From contig OX030958.1 in the NCBI GenBank assembly GCA_943735955.1, positions 7,999,126 to 8,063,125 on the forward strand: DNA of 64,000 bases, in the 5' to 3' direction. Made by a program: the position numbers and the translations under genes. Below the pieces are notes generated by a model. It had not been told where the DNA came from. It saw only the letters and a list, made by a program, of their open reading frames with translations, and made no database searches. Below, piece by piece: positions 1 to 21,034 of the stretch. The stretch comes from Piscicola geometra. Its lineage: Eukaryota; Annelida; Clitellata; Hirudinida; Piscicolidae. How positions within the stretch are numbered: the stretch's first letter is position 1; every line of letters begins with the position of its first letter.

Positions 1-58
1 AAGGTAAACGATGTTTAAAGATAAGTGCGTGAAATCTGCTGCTTCCCTGCTGGAAAGG

Positions 59-2463
59 TCACTTCTGGGGCATGAACGACTGACTCTTGTTGCTCTTGTG
101 GAAGTTCTTGCGGGTCTTTTTCTGCATGGTTTGATGTTGCGATTAAATACTAAAATAGTAAAACATGCCGTTAACACGGTGAATTTAATTAAAAAACGCT
201 CTATACATTGATGTGATTGATTGATTGAATATTGGACATGTGCAGGTAAAGTAAGTTGAGATAAGAGATCGAAAGTTGATAAAGAGCGCTTCTGTTTATT
301 TATTATTATTATTAAAACTAGTGTAGTTGAGTGAGGAGAGGCATTGCAATGATGGGAGGGAAGGAGGAGTGGAGTGCTCACAGCGGCGGTCGGATGCTTG
401 GAGATGTCTGTGTTGGGGTCGTAACTCCTCTTCTCACCTCCCTTGCCTTTCTTCTCGTCTTCTGTCGATTATGATTAAAATGATGATGATGATGATGATG
501 ATGATGATAGAAATGCTGATGACAATGATTATGATGATGATAATTTTCTCACCTTTCAACATCCCCTTCAATTCCTTCTTCTCGTACACTTTAGCCTGGA
601 AATCATCCTCCTTCTCGCCATTTTTATTACTTGAATTACTTTTCTTGTTGAGTTGTATCTTGCCAATATTATTGATCTTTTTAGTCTTACTGTCGCTCTT
701 TTCAGTGGCATCTTTTTCAGCTTCATTTTTTTCTTCCGTATCTTTTGAAGCTATTTTCCCGGATTTAATCTTGAAAATTGTAGAGAAAATTTAAATGAAT
801 AAATTATTATTGAAGCGATTATCAAAAATTTGTAATTTAATATATATTTTAATATTCATAAAGTTAAATACTCCTAATAAATTCAAATTCAAGAAGCCCA
901 GCCAGCCTTAGTCCGCAAGGAAACGGTGGCAGCAGATAACTTAATTTCTTCGGCTGTTTCAACAACTGCAGAACAATGAAATAATAATAATATGAAATAA
1001 AAAACAATAAAGAATAATAAAAATTAAAAGTTGATCTAATCTCTATTACCCATTGGCTACTCATAAATAAGCTATCAAAAATTGTCAAACACAACAAATT
1101 GCATTTTTAACTCAAAAAGCTTGATATTCACAACGGACTCGACCTTCAGGCTGGATGACCTTAGGCACTGCAGTGACCTCCACAGGGGCGTTTGCAATGA
1201 ACCTCACCTTGAAGGTGGCCTTGAGGAATTGAAGATTAGGTAATGAATATTCATTGAAATATTATAATTTATAATTATTATGTGATATAGAAGAATGCAT
1301 TGGTGGTTTTAAGAGTCCCTTGAACTAATTTAGATACTTATCTTTATTAAGTTTATAAGCGACAATTAATTTATCATTTAATTGTCCCAAATCGAATCAA
1401 TATTTATAATAAGTTTTTAATATCTGAAATGCGATAATCTAAAAAGTAAAGAATGTAAGCGTTTAAACTTTAAAGGTTACTTTGTAGTCTTTAGGTAGGA
1501 GCTCAGTGGGTAGGTACTGGAAACATATCAATGTAAGTGAAATAATAATTAAGTAGTAATTAAAACGATTGCAGAATTGAATTGTGATAAAATTAAATTA
1601 TAAAAATAAATATAATTAGTCACAAATATTGTTAAAAGAATAAAGTAAAATTCTCTATTTTGAGCCAACTCACCGGTAGAAAAACCTTGCTGAGTTTGTT
1701 AAGAACCGAATTGATTTGAGTCGTCTGCTTTGACGTCTGCCATTGTTTAAAAGTGAAATTTAATTTTTAAATGCAAAGAATCAATAACATAAATGTAGGA
1801 AACCTACGTGGAAGAGTGGAGAATCGAACGATGAGTCGATTTTCGATTTAGATTTCAGAAACGAATCGTCATAACCTGCAATTGAGGAGTATCTTTGAAA
1901 ACTTTTCAAATCACCAAGGTGACCATGCTGTTCAATCAAAAAGCTTTTCTCACTCAACACTATAACTCGAAGCACAACAATAATACCACTACAACCACAA
2001 CACCGCAACAGCACAAACACCAACAACTATCACAACCACCAACAACAACACTACCATCCACACCACCACTACCAGCAACGAAACAAGAACCAAAACAACA
2101 CTACTACAGAAACACCAAAACGACCCACAACAACAACAACAACACCACTACAGAAACACCAAAACGACCCACAACAACACCAACACTACTACAGAGACAC
2201 GCACGCACCACTGGCGTCGAAGCTTTCCTCCTTGAAGACGGGAAGATTTCTCAGCACTCTGCAAGGCCTGTTCTTGCCTGGTGTCTTGTCGCTTGCCTCT
2301 GTCTTGCCTTCTTCCTGTATGTGCGTGTGTGTGCGTTTGTGTGTGTGTGAGTGTGTGTGTGCGTTTGTGTGTGTGTGAGTGTGTGTGTGAAGTATACCGA
2401 ATCTAGAAAGACGTATAACGAATTTGAGCATTTGACTTGCTTTCCTTGGCGCTATATTATATA

Positions 2464-2494
<31 letters not shown>

Positions 2495-2643
2495 ATAAAA
2501 ATAAATAATGCCTATTTATAATGCGCCAAGGCACGCAACTGGGGCGCCACTCACACGACAAAAGTCGGGAAACACCACATCATATACACTAGGTATATGA
2601 TAGCTAACGGTTGGTTGAACAGGGATTCGAACTGGCAACCTTT

Positions 2644-2714
<71 letters not shown>

Positions 2715-4006
2715 GACGAACGATGGATTCGAAGGTGACGACGTCGGTGACGATGATCTTGACGTCTTCGAGTTGTCGCTTCAGTGTCGGAGGGATGTAC
2801 GTCTTGCAGCACTGCAGAATCGCTCCCTCGGTCCTTTGTTCATGAGATGGTTGGATAGATGGGAGTGGGATGGTGAGTGGGATGGTGAGATGAATGGATA
2901 CACAGGAGTGGACGTGTTGGTTGTATGGATGAAAAGTTGAATTCATAAATTGATGCATGAATGAAGGGTTAAATTAATGCATGCATCCAAAGATGAATGC
3001 ATGCATGCATAGATGAATGGCAAGATGCAATAATCCTCACAGCGGCAGGGTGAGGGCGATCTGGAACATGATCTCGTTGGGCAGGATGTACCTGGAGAAG
3101 GTTTTAGTTCCACTCTCACCTCCCTCAGCTACAACATCATCTCCCACTTTCAAGGTCACATAAATAAAACAGATTTATTTACAATACATTAAAATGACGA
3201 ATATCATTAACAATGCATAAACCCAGACGCACGACGACAAAAGAACAAACCCGGTGCTTTCATCTTCCATCCGAGCGAGCTTGTCTCTCCAGGCGAACAG
3301 GCGCCTGAGCACCTCAACGCCCTTGCAAGTCAACGAGCCCGACCCAGAAGCGGCCCGTCCCTTCCGCTGCTCGTACAACTCAACGTGGCTAGTCGAGCTA
3401 ACCCTGGGTTTTTTGTACCTCTGGTGGTGAGATGGAAACGTGTGAAGAATGGTGGAAAACGGATTGTGGTGATGGAAGGAAGTCGTGAAAGAATGTGGTG
3501 GGATGATAGGATATGGTGGTGTGGTGATAAAAGAGGTGGTGTGATGGGGGTTGTGATGTTGAACAAAAATATGATTAAGTGGATAAAAAAGTAGATTTGA
3601 AAAACTAGAACGACCAGCTTAAAACAAAATAATAATAATAATAAAAATACTTATTATTATATAATAATAATATTATTACTATTATTATCGTTTGAACACA
3701 CCTTCTTGCAAAGCTCGTTACTGTTCACAAACGCCTGGTACAACAAACCTCCCTCCTTGCCCCTCCCCTCACTCCCACCCTCCCCTCCATCATCGTCATC
3801 ATCACCTCCTCCCCCTCCTCCTCCTTCTCTCTCGATCAGCATATTCTTGATGACGTCATAGACGTAAAGAAGATAGTGCGTGTCTTCGCGTGCGTACTTC
3901 AAGTAGACGTCCGGTAGTGGCCTGGTGGTGATGGTAGTAGTAGTTGTGGCTGTAGTAGTAGTAGTAATAGTAGTAATAGTTGTAGTAGTAGTAGAAGTAG
4001 TTGTAT

Positions 4007-4058
<52 letters not shown>

Positions 4059-4070
4059 TTTAGTAGTAGC

Positions 4071-4104
<34 letters not shown>

Positions 4105-4126
4105 ATTTTAGTAGTAGTAGCAGCTT

Positions 4127-4199
<73 letters not shown>

Positions 4200-7100
4200 T
4201 CTAGGTTGTCATACTTACGACGGCATAGACTACAGGCTTATAATTGATCGTGTTCGAAACCAATTTAATTTTGCTTAAATGAATAATAACTATAATAATA
4301 ATAGAGTTATAAAATAAAAAAATATTATCATCATCACTAAATTGACATAAGAACATCATCATCAAAACAACCACCTGATCCTCCAGTCAGCCTTCTGGAA
4401 CTGCTTGTCAGCAGTGATGTGACAGATGGTCTGGTGGGTGGTTGTTGCGAGTGTGCCCTAACGCAGCCTTGAAAGATCGACCCTCACTAATAAATCAACT
4501 ATATTCACAAAACGATAACTGAAAAGGCAAAAATAATTATGCCGAAAATATCAATGACAAACACCCCACCAACAGTAACTAAGACTACAAACGCCCGACT
4601 AACAACAACTATAACGTCAACTAATAGCAACTACTAAAACACCAACAACTTCAACAACCACAACAACCCACCAAACACATACAACAGCAACAACCACAAC
4701 AACCCACCAAACACAAACAACAGCAACAACAACCCACCAAACACAATCAACAGCAAACCAAAAACAGTCACACAACCAACCCCACCACCACAACAACAAC
4801 AACCCAACACAACCATCCCACCACGAGCCATCACAAGCACAACATCTAACCCCCACCACCACCAACAATCACAACCACAACAACATCTACTCCCCCACAC
4901 ATCTACCACAACATCTACCGCCAACTACAAAAACTACTACCCCCGACAACAACATCAATCACACACCCCCGCCCTCCCAAACATCAACATAAAACCCCTC
5001 TTGAACAACAACCACAACAACAACCCCCTACCAAAAACTACCACAACAACAGCAATCACACCCCCTTCCGCAACAACCAAACCTGCAACAAGTAAGCCAG
5101 AGAAAAGTGCGGTAGTTGCAGGAGACGAGCGGCTTGGCCAGTGTCGAAGGAATTCACCACGTAGATCGAAAAGTCTTTCTGTAGCCACTCTATATCGCAA
5201 TCAGACCCGTGCAAGACCTGATGGTGGTGATGATGATGATGGTGATGGTGGTAGTGATGATGATGCTCTGGTGATGGTGATTATGATTGTAACGATGGTG
5301 GAAGTGGTGATGGTGGTAGCGATGATGATGGTGGTGGAAGTGGTGATGGTGGTGGAAGTGGTGATGATGGTGGTGATGATGATGATAGCGATAGCAGTGT
5401 GAAATTATGCTTCAATGATTCCAAAAATACAATTTTGATAAACAATAATTTAAAAAATATGAAAATTTAAACATTACACATAGAGACATAAATACAAATC
5501 GGAAACACATCAAAAACTATTATCCTTATTATTAATATGATGATGATGATTATTATTATTATTATTAAAATTATTATTTTAATTACTATCATCATCATCG
5601 CCATGACCACCACAACCTTGAGGATGTGCGGGTCGGTGAACACATCGTTAAGGGCGTGAAGGTGGTGGCGCAGGGCTAGCGTGTCGACGATGAAGTCTTC
5701 ATGGCGTGTGGAGAGTTGCATGAGGCATGTGAAGCCTTGGTAGCTACGGAAGGAGTGGTGCTGCGCGGGAGATGAATTTCATATCTTGTGCAAATAGTTG
5801 AAAAAAGCCGCTGAATTTTTAAGAAAATCCTTTCACCTCTTCATTTCCTCCAGCCTCTAACCCTAACCCTAACTCTAACTCTAACCCTAACCCTAACCCT
5901 AACCCACTCTCACCTCCAAGTCAACCGCGACTTCCGTGCAACACTTAAGCTTCTTAACCAGGTCATCTAGTTGACCTTCTTGTTCTATATACGTGAAGGG
6001 AGTCTCTTGCAAGGTCAAGGCTTTCTGTGTGTGGGTGTGTGTGTGTGGATAGGTGGGCAAGTGTGTGTGTACGTGTGCGGAAACATAACTTAATAATAGA
6101 ATCAAAAACTTACTAATACAACCACCACCCCCATTACTACTATCATCACCATCACAAACCTTTGGTTCCACCCTGCATAGTAGTTTTGGATCCACCTTTA
6201 AATTCTCCAACTCAAAAGCGTACGGATGGCTGTACTCCCCCTCATACAAGTACAAACTTTCTGGAAATTGCGGGTACAAATGAGTGTACGCTAGTTTAAC
6301 TTTAAGTGTCTTTATGGAGTAGTGGTATGAACGGAAATCGATTTTGAGAAGGTGTTAATGGGTTCTTTAATTATAAAGTTAATGAGTTATTATTAACGAA
6401 ATTATAAATAATTCATTCAATTAACATTATTAATAATAATCATTTCCCATTCCCTAAAAAACTATTAAATATTCTATTGAGTAACACCATATCTTCTCAT
6501 CAGCCACAACAACCTCCTAATTATTACTCTATTATTTTATTACAACCTTGCAAGGACTTCAGGGCATTCGGCTTCTTCTTGATGTCAGGTTTGAATGGAA
6601 GGTCCGAATTGTCCACCTTGTCCTTGAAGACTCCCTGCGGCTTGGGAATGCTTTTTTGCGTCATCAAGGAGAACTTGCTGGAGACGTCGTTCCTCGGAGA
6701 AGTGACCTTCGAGACGAGCAGCAGACTGTTGGAGGCCTTTTTTCCCGATGCCTCGTCCAGGTTGCCGTTCTGTATGGTGATGATGATGAAAAAAATAAAA
6801 ATGATGAAACGATAATGAAAAGAGTGAGAAGTTTAATTAATAAGTGTAATAGAAATATATTTTTTTAAATTTTAAATTCATAATGACTCATATAATAAAC
6901 TCTTTTTTTTAAGATAAAAACCAGTATGTATCCAGGCTACATTGTAGCCTACAATATTCATATAATTATTCTAGCTCAAAACATCTCTTTTTCACACAAA
7001 GACCAAGACAGCAGCAACGACGACGAACAAACTCACAATCCTCTCCATCAACTGGTCGCAGATGCTCGTGATGCACGCCAGAATGTCCTCCTCGTCCATC

Positions 7101-7731
7101 GTTTCGCTCAGTCTGTTTTTGAAGCCGTGCTTGCTCAAGATGAACTGTATCCTGAGGAGTGGGGATGGAAGGAATTGATGGTTGTGTGGGATTTGTGTTT
7201 TTTTGCTGTATTTTTAAATGGTTGAGTATGATAATACCTGAATCATAATTGAAGTTCTATGCTTATTAGTTTAAATTTGAATATTTCTTTTAAAAAGAAT
7301 AAAATGGCTTATGAAATTGATTAAAGACAACGCACATATTGATCATGTGGCATTTCTGTACGTCGATAGAGTTCGTAAAGCACTTCTCAATTGACCAGTA
7401 GTCATAGTCAGCTAGAGGCAAGGTGTTTGCACATTTCATAACATTTGAAATTGTATCCAAACTGCTCTGAAAATATTATTTGGGTTTTGAAAAACCAATT
7501 CAAAACTATTTAAATATTATTTATCTTATAATTTGACAAATAATTAATAATTAAATACTATTAAATTTTAATATTTTTAAATAATTTTTTTAAAAATTGC
7601 AATAGATCTGATATCTGATAGGTTTTTTTACAAAGAAAAATGCCATTAACTATTTGTTAATTATTCTGCTATGAAAGTACCTTTATAAAGTCATCTATAT
7701 TTGAAGAGGATGTCTGCTCAGTTTTATCCAT
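59..7731 (-). CDS. EXOSC10: EXOSC10/RRP6 3'-5' exoribonuclease of the nuclear exosome
   Basis: Catalytic subunit of the nuclear RNA exosome; an RNase D-type exonuclease. Exons read on the minus strand: 7681-7731 (start [10 protein letters not shown]), 7336-7466, 7037-7151, 6547-6769, 6160-6299, 5914-6024, 5617-5760, 5083-5217, 4375-4430, about 3700-3921, 3252-3403, 3041-3091, about 2642-2800, then less certain small exons near 2210-2300, 1660-1745 and 1110-1240, a Lys-rich exon about 552-790, about 375-443, and the last at 59-124 ending [13 protein letters not shown]. Exons 2-3 are the PMC2NT region. DEDDy motifs are present: AVDLE (exon 6), [15 protein letters not shown] (exon 8) and [15 protein letters not shown] (exon 10). 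The HRDC domain is [16 protein letters not shown] plus [16 protein letters not shown]. Oddities: a Gly/Asp low-complexity insert in exon 10 and a poly-Asp (GAT)n tract at the end of the 2642-2800 exon. The family identity is secure; the C-terminal exon borders are approximate. Confidence 0.93.
2642..2716. repeat. (ATC)n microsatellite, about 24 units
   Basis: An uninterrupted ATC run. On the minus strand it encodes poly-Asp directly before the putative AAAG/GTTGCC donor of an EXOSC10 exon, so it may be translated or intronic depending on donor use. Confidence 0.85.
3924..4200. repeat. (AGT)n microsatellite in EXOSC10 intron
   Basis: An imperfect trinucleotide array of about 275 bp, immediately upstream of the exon-10 acceptor on the minus strand (its end reads CACCACCAG). 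Confidence 0.85.
5221..5400. repeat. GGT/GAT repeat forming an EXOSC10 acceptor region
   Basis: An imperfect GATGGTGGTGAT array. On the gene strand it is a CATCACCACC tract that ends in the ATCAG acceptor of exon 8. Confidence 0.8.
5840..5912. repeat. Interstitial telomeric repeat (CCCTAA)n in EXOSC10 intron
   Basis: About eleven hexamers, mostly CCCTAA with some CTCTAA variants. On the gene strand this reads TTAGGG and begins within a few bases of the GTGAGA donor of EXOSC10 exon 6. A second array sits at 41482-41521, again at a donor. Confidence 0.9.
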
Positions 7732-7961
7732 GATTAAAACTTACAAAAATTAAAACCTGTTTATAATATATTTTCACTCGCCTACTAACCATAGACAAAT
7801 AAGTAAAAATGATTTAAATACAGATGTAGCAATCATATACATATAGTAATATATATATGTAGCAAATGATCATCACATTTCTACATATCATTTTGTTTTC
7901 TAAAAGTCTTTGAACAAATATTATAAAAGACGAAATTAGAAAAAATTCAGTTGCCATTTAC

Positions 7962-10900
7962 CTCATGAAAGAGTGGATAGTGAAGAGCTGCACAAATGGT
8001 TTCCTGACGACCTTAAAGGTGCCGTCCAGGTACCAGGTCTTGCTCTTCTTGAGCCTCTTGAGGTTGCGGTCGGTGGCAAACAGATAGTGGACCTCGTTAC
8101 CCACTGCCACATGCCCTCGGTAAAACGGCTCTTCCATTGCTCTTCTGAAAAAGCCTTCATCGACCTTAATAAAAAAAATGATATTTACAAAATGTCATTG
8201 ATGACTCCTAGAGATTATTTAAATGTAAAAGTAACCTTACTTCAAAAGGAGTTTCACTTGGCTCTTTTGGAAACACCTGCCTTCGGTGGTAATAAGCGAT
8301 TTGGCAGAGATTAGCTGCGCTAATCACTGCCGCTGTCGGCTGCTCCCCCAAAGGGAACTTCTGCGCCGCATCTCGGACGATGACTGGGGCAGTGTCCAGG
8401 AGCCGTTCCTGCGCAGCCGACTTGATCTGCATTATTGAAAAAATTAATATAAACAACTTTAAAAAAAGTTTTATGAAATTACAATGGCAAATATTCATCT
8501 ATTATTACCTCTTTCTTTTGACGAACAGTCGTCAGAAGACCCGGTTTGGCCGCATGTGAATGGAAAATTTCTCCCCTTTCAAATGCCATGCCCTTTTGTT
8601 TTACTGTTGCCGGACAAGCATTACCCTTTGGCCGAACACAGCATCTCCACAGCACACCATACTGGTACCTTTAGTAGAGAAGGAAAGAAAACAAGTGATC
8701 AAAAAGGCCAAAATATGAAGCAGTTTATGAATTTTTGTTGTTGAAATTGTTTACTTTTTATTCGAAGAATCACAAACTTACTCAAAATTCTCCCCTTACT
8801 TTTTGCTGAAGGTGAAGGAATAGCCTTCATTGGACACTAGCATGTCCGCTCCTCTTTGTGTGCCACCTTCCACCACTGTGTAGGTAGGTGGTTGGTCGGT
8901 CACACAATCCTCTTCATGCACACTTTCTGCACTCATGTCCCTTAAATATTTTAAAAAATTATTATTATAAATGTCATAAAAGATTTGGAAATCTGCTTAG
9001 GGTGCTGTTAAGTTAAAGCTGTTCATGTTTTGTAGCAATTTACATTAATTATTATCAAATTTACAATATTGACGATATGCAAAAAATATTTTATTTTGAG
9101 CGCTCTTGAATTTGAAGAAAGAGCGCTATAGAAATTTATTTGATTAATTGATTGATATATTAGAAGTAATAAATAGCCAGATAAAAAATTATAGTAATAA
9201 CTTATAAATTTCAATAATATAATGGATGACTCACGACTCCTCATCAAGGAATCTTGCTTCCACCACACGGGATGGACCAGGAATAACCCTGCTCTCTTCC
9301 TCCTCTTCCTCTTCTTCATCCTCACTCCTAACAGATAGAAAAGTATTTTTAGTTGAATTTCAATAAAATCTGATCTTTATACTGAAGAATCAGAGTTAAT
9401 AACTAACGACTCTTCTTCTTCCACCACACGGGATGGACCAGGAATAACCCTGCTCTCCTCCTCCTTTTCCTCTTCTTCATCCTCACTCCTAATAGATAGA
9501 AAAGTAATTTTAGTTGAATTTCAATAAAATCTGATCTTTATACTGAAGAATCAGATTTAATAACTAACGACTCTTCTTCTTCCACCACACGGGATGGACC
9601 AGGAATAACCCTGCTCTCCTCCTCCTCTTCCTCGTCTTCATCCTCGTCACTTATGATACTGAAAAAAAAAGCGAGTTAGGTGAGGAATCAGTTTTGCAAA
9701 AAAGCGAGTTAGGTTGAGTCAGTTTAGCAAAAGAGCGAGTTAGGTTGAGTCAGTTTTGCAAAAGAGCGAGTTAGGCTGAGTCAGTTTTGCAAAAGAGCGA
9801 GTTAGGTTGAGTCAGTTTTGCAAAAGAGCGAGTTAGGCTGAGTCAGTTTTGCAAAAGAGCGAGTTAGGTTGAGTCAGTTTTGCAAAAGAGCGAGTTAGGC
9901 TGAGTCAGTTTTGCAAAAGAGCGAGTTAGGCTGAGTCAGTTTTGCAAAAGAGCGAGTTAGGTTGAGTCAGTTTAGCAAAATAGCGAGTTAGGCTGAGTCA
10001 GTTTTGCAAAAAAGCGAGTTAGGTGAGGAATCAGTTTTGCAAAAAAGCGAGTTAGGTGAGGAGTCAGTTTTGCAAAAAAGCGAGTTAGGTGAGGAGTCAG
10101 TTTAGCAAAAGAGCGAGTTAGGCTGAGTCAGTTTTGCAAAAGACGAGTTAGGTTGAGTCAGTATTGCAAAAAAGCGAGTTAGGTGAGGAATCAGTTTTGC
10201 TAAAAAGCGAGTTAGGTGAGGAATCAGTTTTGCAAAAGAGCGAGTTAGGTGAGGAGTCAGTTTTGCAAAAGAGCGAGTTAGGTGAGGAGTCAGTTTAGCA
10301 AAAGAGCGAGTTAGGTGAGGAATCAGTTTTGCAAAAAAGCGACTTAGGTGAGGAATCAGTTTTGCAAAAGAGCGAGTTAGGTGAGGAATCAGTTTTGCAA
10401 AAGAGCGAGTTAGGTTGAGTCAGTTTTGCAAAAAAGCGAGTTGGGTGAGGAATCAGTTTTGCAAAAGAGCGAGTTAGGTGAGGAGTCAGTTTAGCAAAAG
10501 AGCGAGTTAGGCTGAGTCAGTTTTGCAAAAGACGAGTTAGGTTGAGTCAGTTTTGCAAAAAAGCGAGTTAGGTGAGGAATCAGTTTTGCAAAAAAGCGAG
10601 TTAGGTGAGGAATCAGTTTTGCAAAAAAGCGAGTTAGGTGAGGAATCAGTTTTGCAAAAAAGCGAGTTAGGTGAGGAGTCAGTTTTGCAAAAGAGCGAGT
10701 TAGGTGAAGTCAGTTTTGCACAAGGAAAAATTGAATAAACAATAAATGAAAGGTAATTGATATAAATATATTACTCACATTGGTTTTTCTGCACAGCTTG
10801 TGCAGATGAAGTGCAGTTTGGCTAATCCTTTAACTGCTTTGTTATATAATGGTCTTGTTATACCTGTGTGGCCACAACTTAAGTGTTGCCAGCCTTCACA

Positions 10901-11023
10901 GGCGTCACAGCTAACGGCGATCGCCTTGCTGGAAACCACCTTCTTACACCAAATACATTGAGACATTTTTTCAAAGTGAATACAAGATCGCAAAACTCGA
11001 AGAGACCGAACACAACTGGTCAT
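7962..11023 (-). CDS. MULE-derived gene: zinc finger + FLYWCH + start of transposase, 3'-truncated
   Basis: Eight phase-checked exons: 10779-11023, 9569-9658, 9408-9488, 9235-9327, 8800-8940, 8509-8668, 8241-8426, 7962-8164 (399 codons plus 2 nt). The N-terminus is a Cys/His zinc-binding module (CIWCKK..., CDACEGWQHLSC, CTSCAEK). Exons 2-4 are three related in-phase copies encoding an acidic stretch with RVIPGPSRVVE. Exons 5-6 form a FLYWCH finger (VVEGGTQRGADMLVSNEGYS; WRCCVRPKGNACPATV; HSHA). The last exon matches the opening of MULE transposase domains (HYLFATDRNLKRLKK, TWYLDGTFKVVRKPF). It ends at a good donor (AG/GTAAAT), but only about 230 bp remain before EXOSC10, so the catalytic DDE region is missing. 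Either a decayed transposon gene or a domesticated, C-terminally shortened one. Confidence 0.8.
9093..9157 (+). mobile_element. LINE 3' tail fragment
   Basis: GAGCGCTCTTGAATTTGAAG hairpin followed by an ATTGATTGAT tail, as at 37310 and (minus) 55790. It lies in an intron of the MULE-derived gene. Shorter relics of the same tail occur at 191-228, 40838-40870 and (minus) 47508-47535. Confidence 0.75.
9235..9658 (-). repeat. Three tandem copies of one coding exon
   Basis: Related exons of 90, 81 and 93 nt, spaced 161-171 bp, each flanked by similar intron sequence and all in phase 2-2. The downstream copy has diverged (VVEARFLDEES instead of VVEEEES). Confidence 0.85.
9661..10735. repeat. Minisatellite of alternating 31/33-bp units in intron 1 of the MULE-derived gene
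   Basis: About 33 units built on GCGAGTTAGGTGAGGAGTCA plus GTTTTGCAAAA. Two length classes alternate: GGTGAGGA(A/G)TCAG and GGTTGAGTCAG or GGCTGAGTCAG. 33-bp runs keep a plus-strand frame open (QKSELGEESVL), which is a repeat artefact. Confidence 0.9.
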
Positions 11024-12348
<1,325 letters not shown>

Positions 12349-12597
12349 ATGAATCACAATCACGAATCAGTTTGTTCAGAATTTATTTCTCAAATCACTA
12401 TCTTTATTATCCATAAAACTTTATTTTACTCAACATTTAATTTCATAATATTAATGTTAGTTTCAGTCCCTTTCTTATGGGTCTGGGAAAATCGACACAT
12501 TTCAATTACGAAGTCATCTGAAACAAAAAGGTTGGAAAACTTTCAAACATCGAATTATTTAATTCTTAAAGAATTCATTCCAGGTTATTTTGGCCCT

Positions 12598-19636
<7,039 letters not shown>

Positions 19637-21026
19637 ATAATTAGTTTTTCTGGCATTTTTGATAAATTGCTAAAGTATTTAAATTTGCTTTTTAGATTTA
19701 TTTTTCCTGCATGCCTCGAACGGTGAAAGAGTGGAAGTAATATTGAACGTGTAACAAACAAGCTTTACACTCGTTTGATCTTTTAGAAGCTGACTTTCCT
19801 TCTTCCCATTATTTCAAGAGTTATACAAATGTTTTTATCGGTAAGGAGTGAATTTAATTGATGAACACTCTTCTACCGCTCTTAGTTAAACATTTACCAT
19901 CACCTTTACTTGAAGTTCAGTTCTTTTAATTCTTTCGTTGATTCGTTAAGTTCCTGGTTATAATAAACTACAAACTCATTCGTCTTGTTCATTTAGTGTT
20001 AAAAAGACGATTTTAAAAATACACAATAAACTGTCGTAAATGATTTTATACCAGAAGCAAGTTTTAGTATTAGTCAAACGCGCTAGTAATTTCCCGCAGC
20101 GAAGATAATTATCTTTAAGTGTTTTAATTCATACTCAAATAAATTATAAGTAAATGCACCCAATCAATCTTCAACCAACCTCTTTGCATACAATCAAACT
20201 TTAACCACCCTTTCTAAACCTAATCAAAACCACTTTCTCTGCACTTAATCAGTATACAACCACTTTTTCTGCATCCAATTAGCCCTTTATCGCCTTCTAT
20301 GCACTCAACCCTTAACTACCTTTTCTGCACCTAATCAACTACTTCATCTACAATCAATCAACCCCACCTGCTTTCAATCAGCTATCAACCTTCTTTTCTA
20401 CACCCAATCACACTTTACCACCCTCTTTGAATTCAGTCATCCACCTTCTTTGCACAAGATCAGCCCTTAATCACCCTTTCTGTACCTAGTGAACCCATTT
20501 CTTTGCCCCCATTCAACCTTCAATCACGATCTATGCACCTAATGAACCGTCGTTGCTGCAGTCAATCAGCCCTTGACCGCTTTCTCTCTAATCAACCAAC
20601 CTTCAAGCACACTCTTTGCGCCCAATCACTCTCTCTCCGCACCCAATCAACTACTTTTTTTGTACCCAATTGATCTTCAACTACCGATTATGAGATAATT
20701 TATTGAATAATATACATATTTTTAAAAAATATACTTAAAATTATAATTTTTTAATATATAAATAAAACTACAACTTATTTTAAAAGCAAAATTATATTTA
20801 AATGAAATTACCGAATTTAAGAAAATAAAATAAAATATTTTAAATGTTTAAAATTTTTTTTTTAGAACCCAAAAAAACTAAGTATAATAAATTGTTAATC
20901 TGAAATAGACAGAGTAAAAAATGTTAATAATATATAAATTATTGGGAAAAGATTAGAAAAAATTCGTAAATTAAATTCGTAAATTAAATTTTTAGGACTC
21001 ATAAATGTATTCATAGCTATGGATAT
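19637..21026. repeat. Intergenic region with a degenerate CAATCA/CACC repeat
   Basis: 19637-20150 shows nothing coding. 20155-20690 is a drifting repeat of about 25-32 bp (CACCCAATCAACCTTCAACC-like). 20690-21026 is AT-rich. The 65 bp before 21035 (CGTAAATTAAATT...ATTCATAGCTATGG) recur at 26262-26325, so the hAT element landed in an older repeat. Confidence 0.65.
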
Positions 21027-21034
21027 ATAATAAG

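Noticed and set aside
9661..10735. CRISPR-like array
   Set aside because: Units are contiguous tandem repeats with no unique spacers, in a eukaryotic intron.
10553..10738. QKSELGEESVL repeat protein, possible repeat-protein gene
   Set aside because: Arises only where 33-bp minisatellite units are consecutive; 31-bp units break the frame, and it is antisense inside an intron.
12349..12597. N-terminal extension of eIF4G (MNHNHESVCSEF...)
   Set aside because: AT-rich, hydrophobic and unlike eIF4G; it ends in a CCAG acceptor directly before the more plausible start at 12598.
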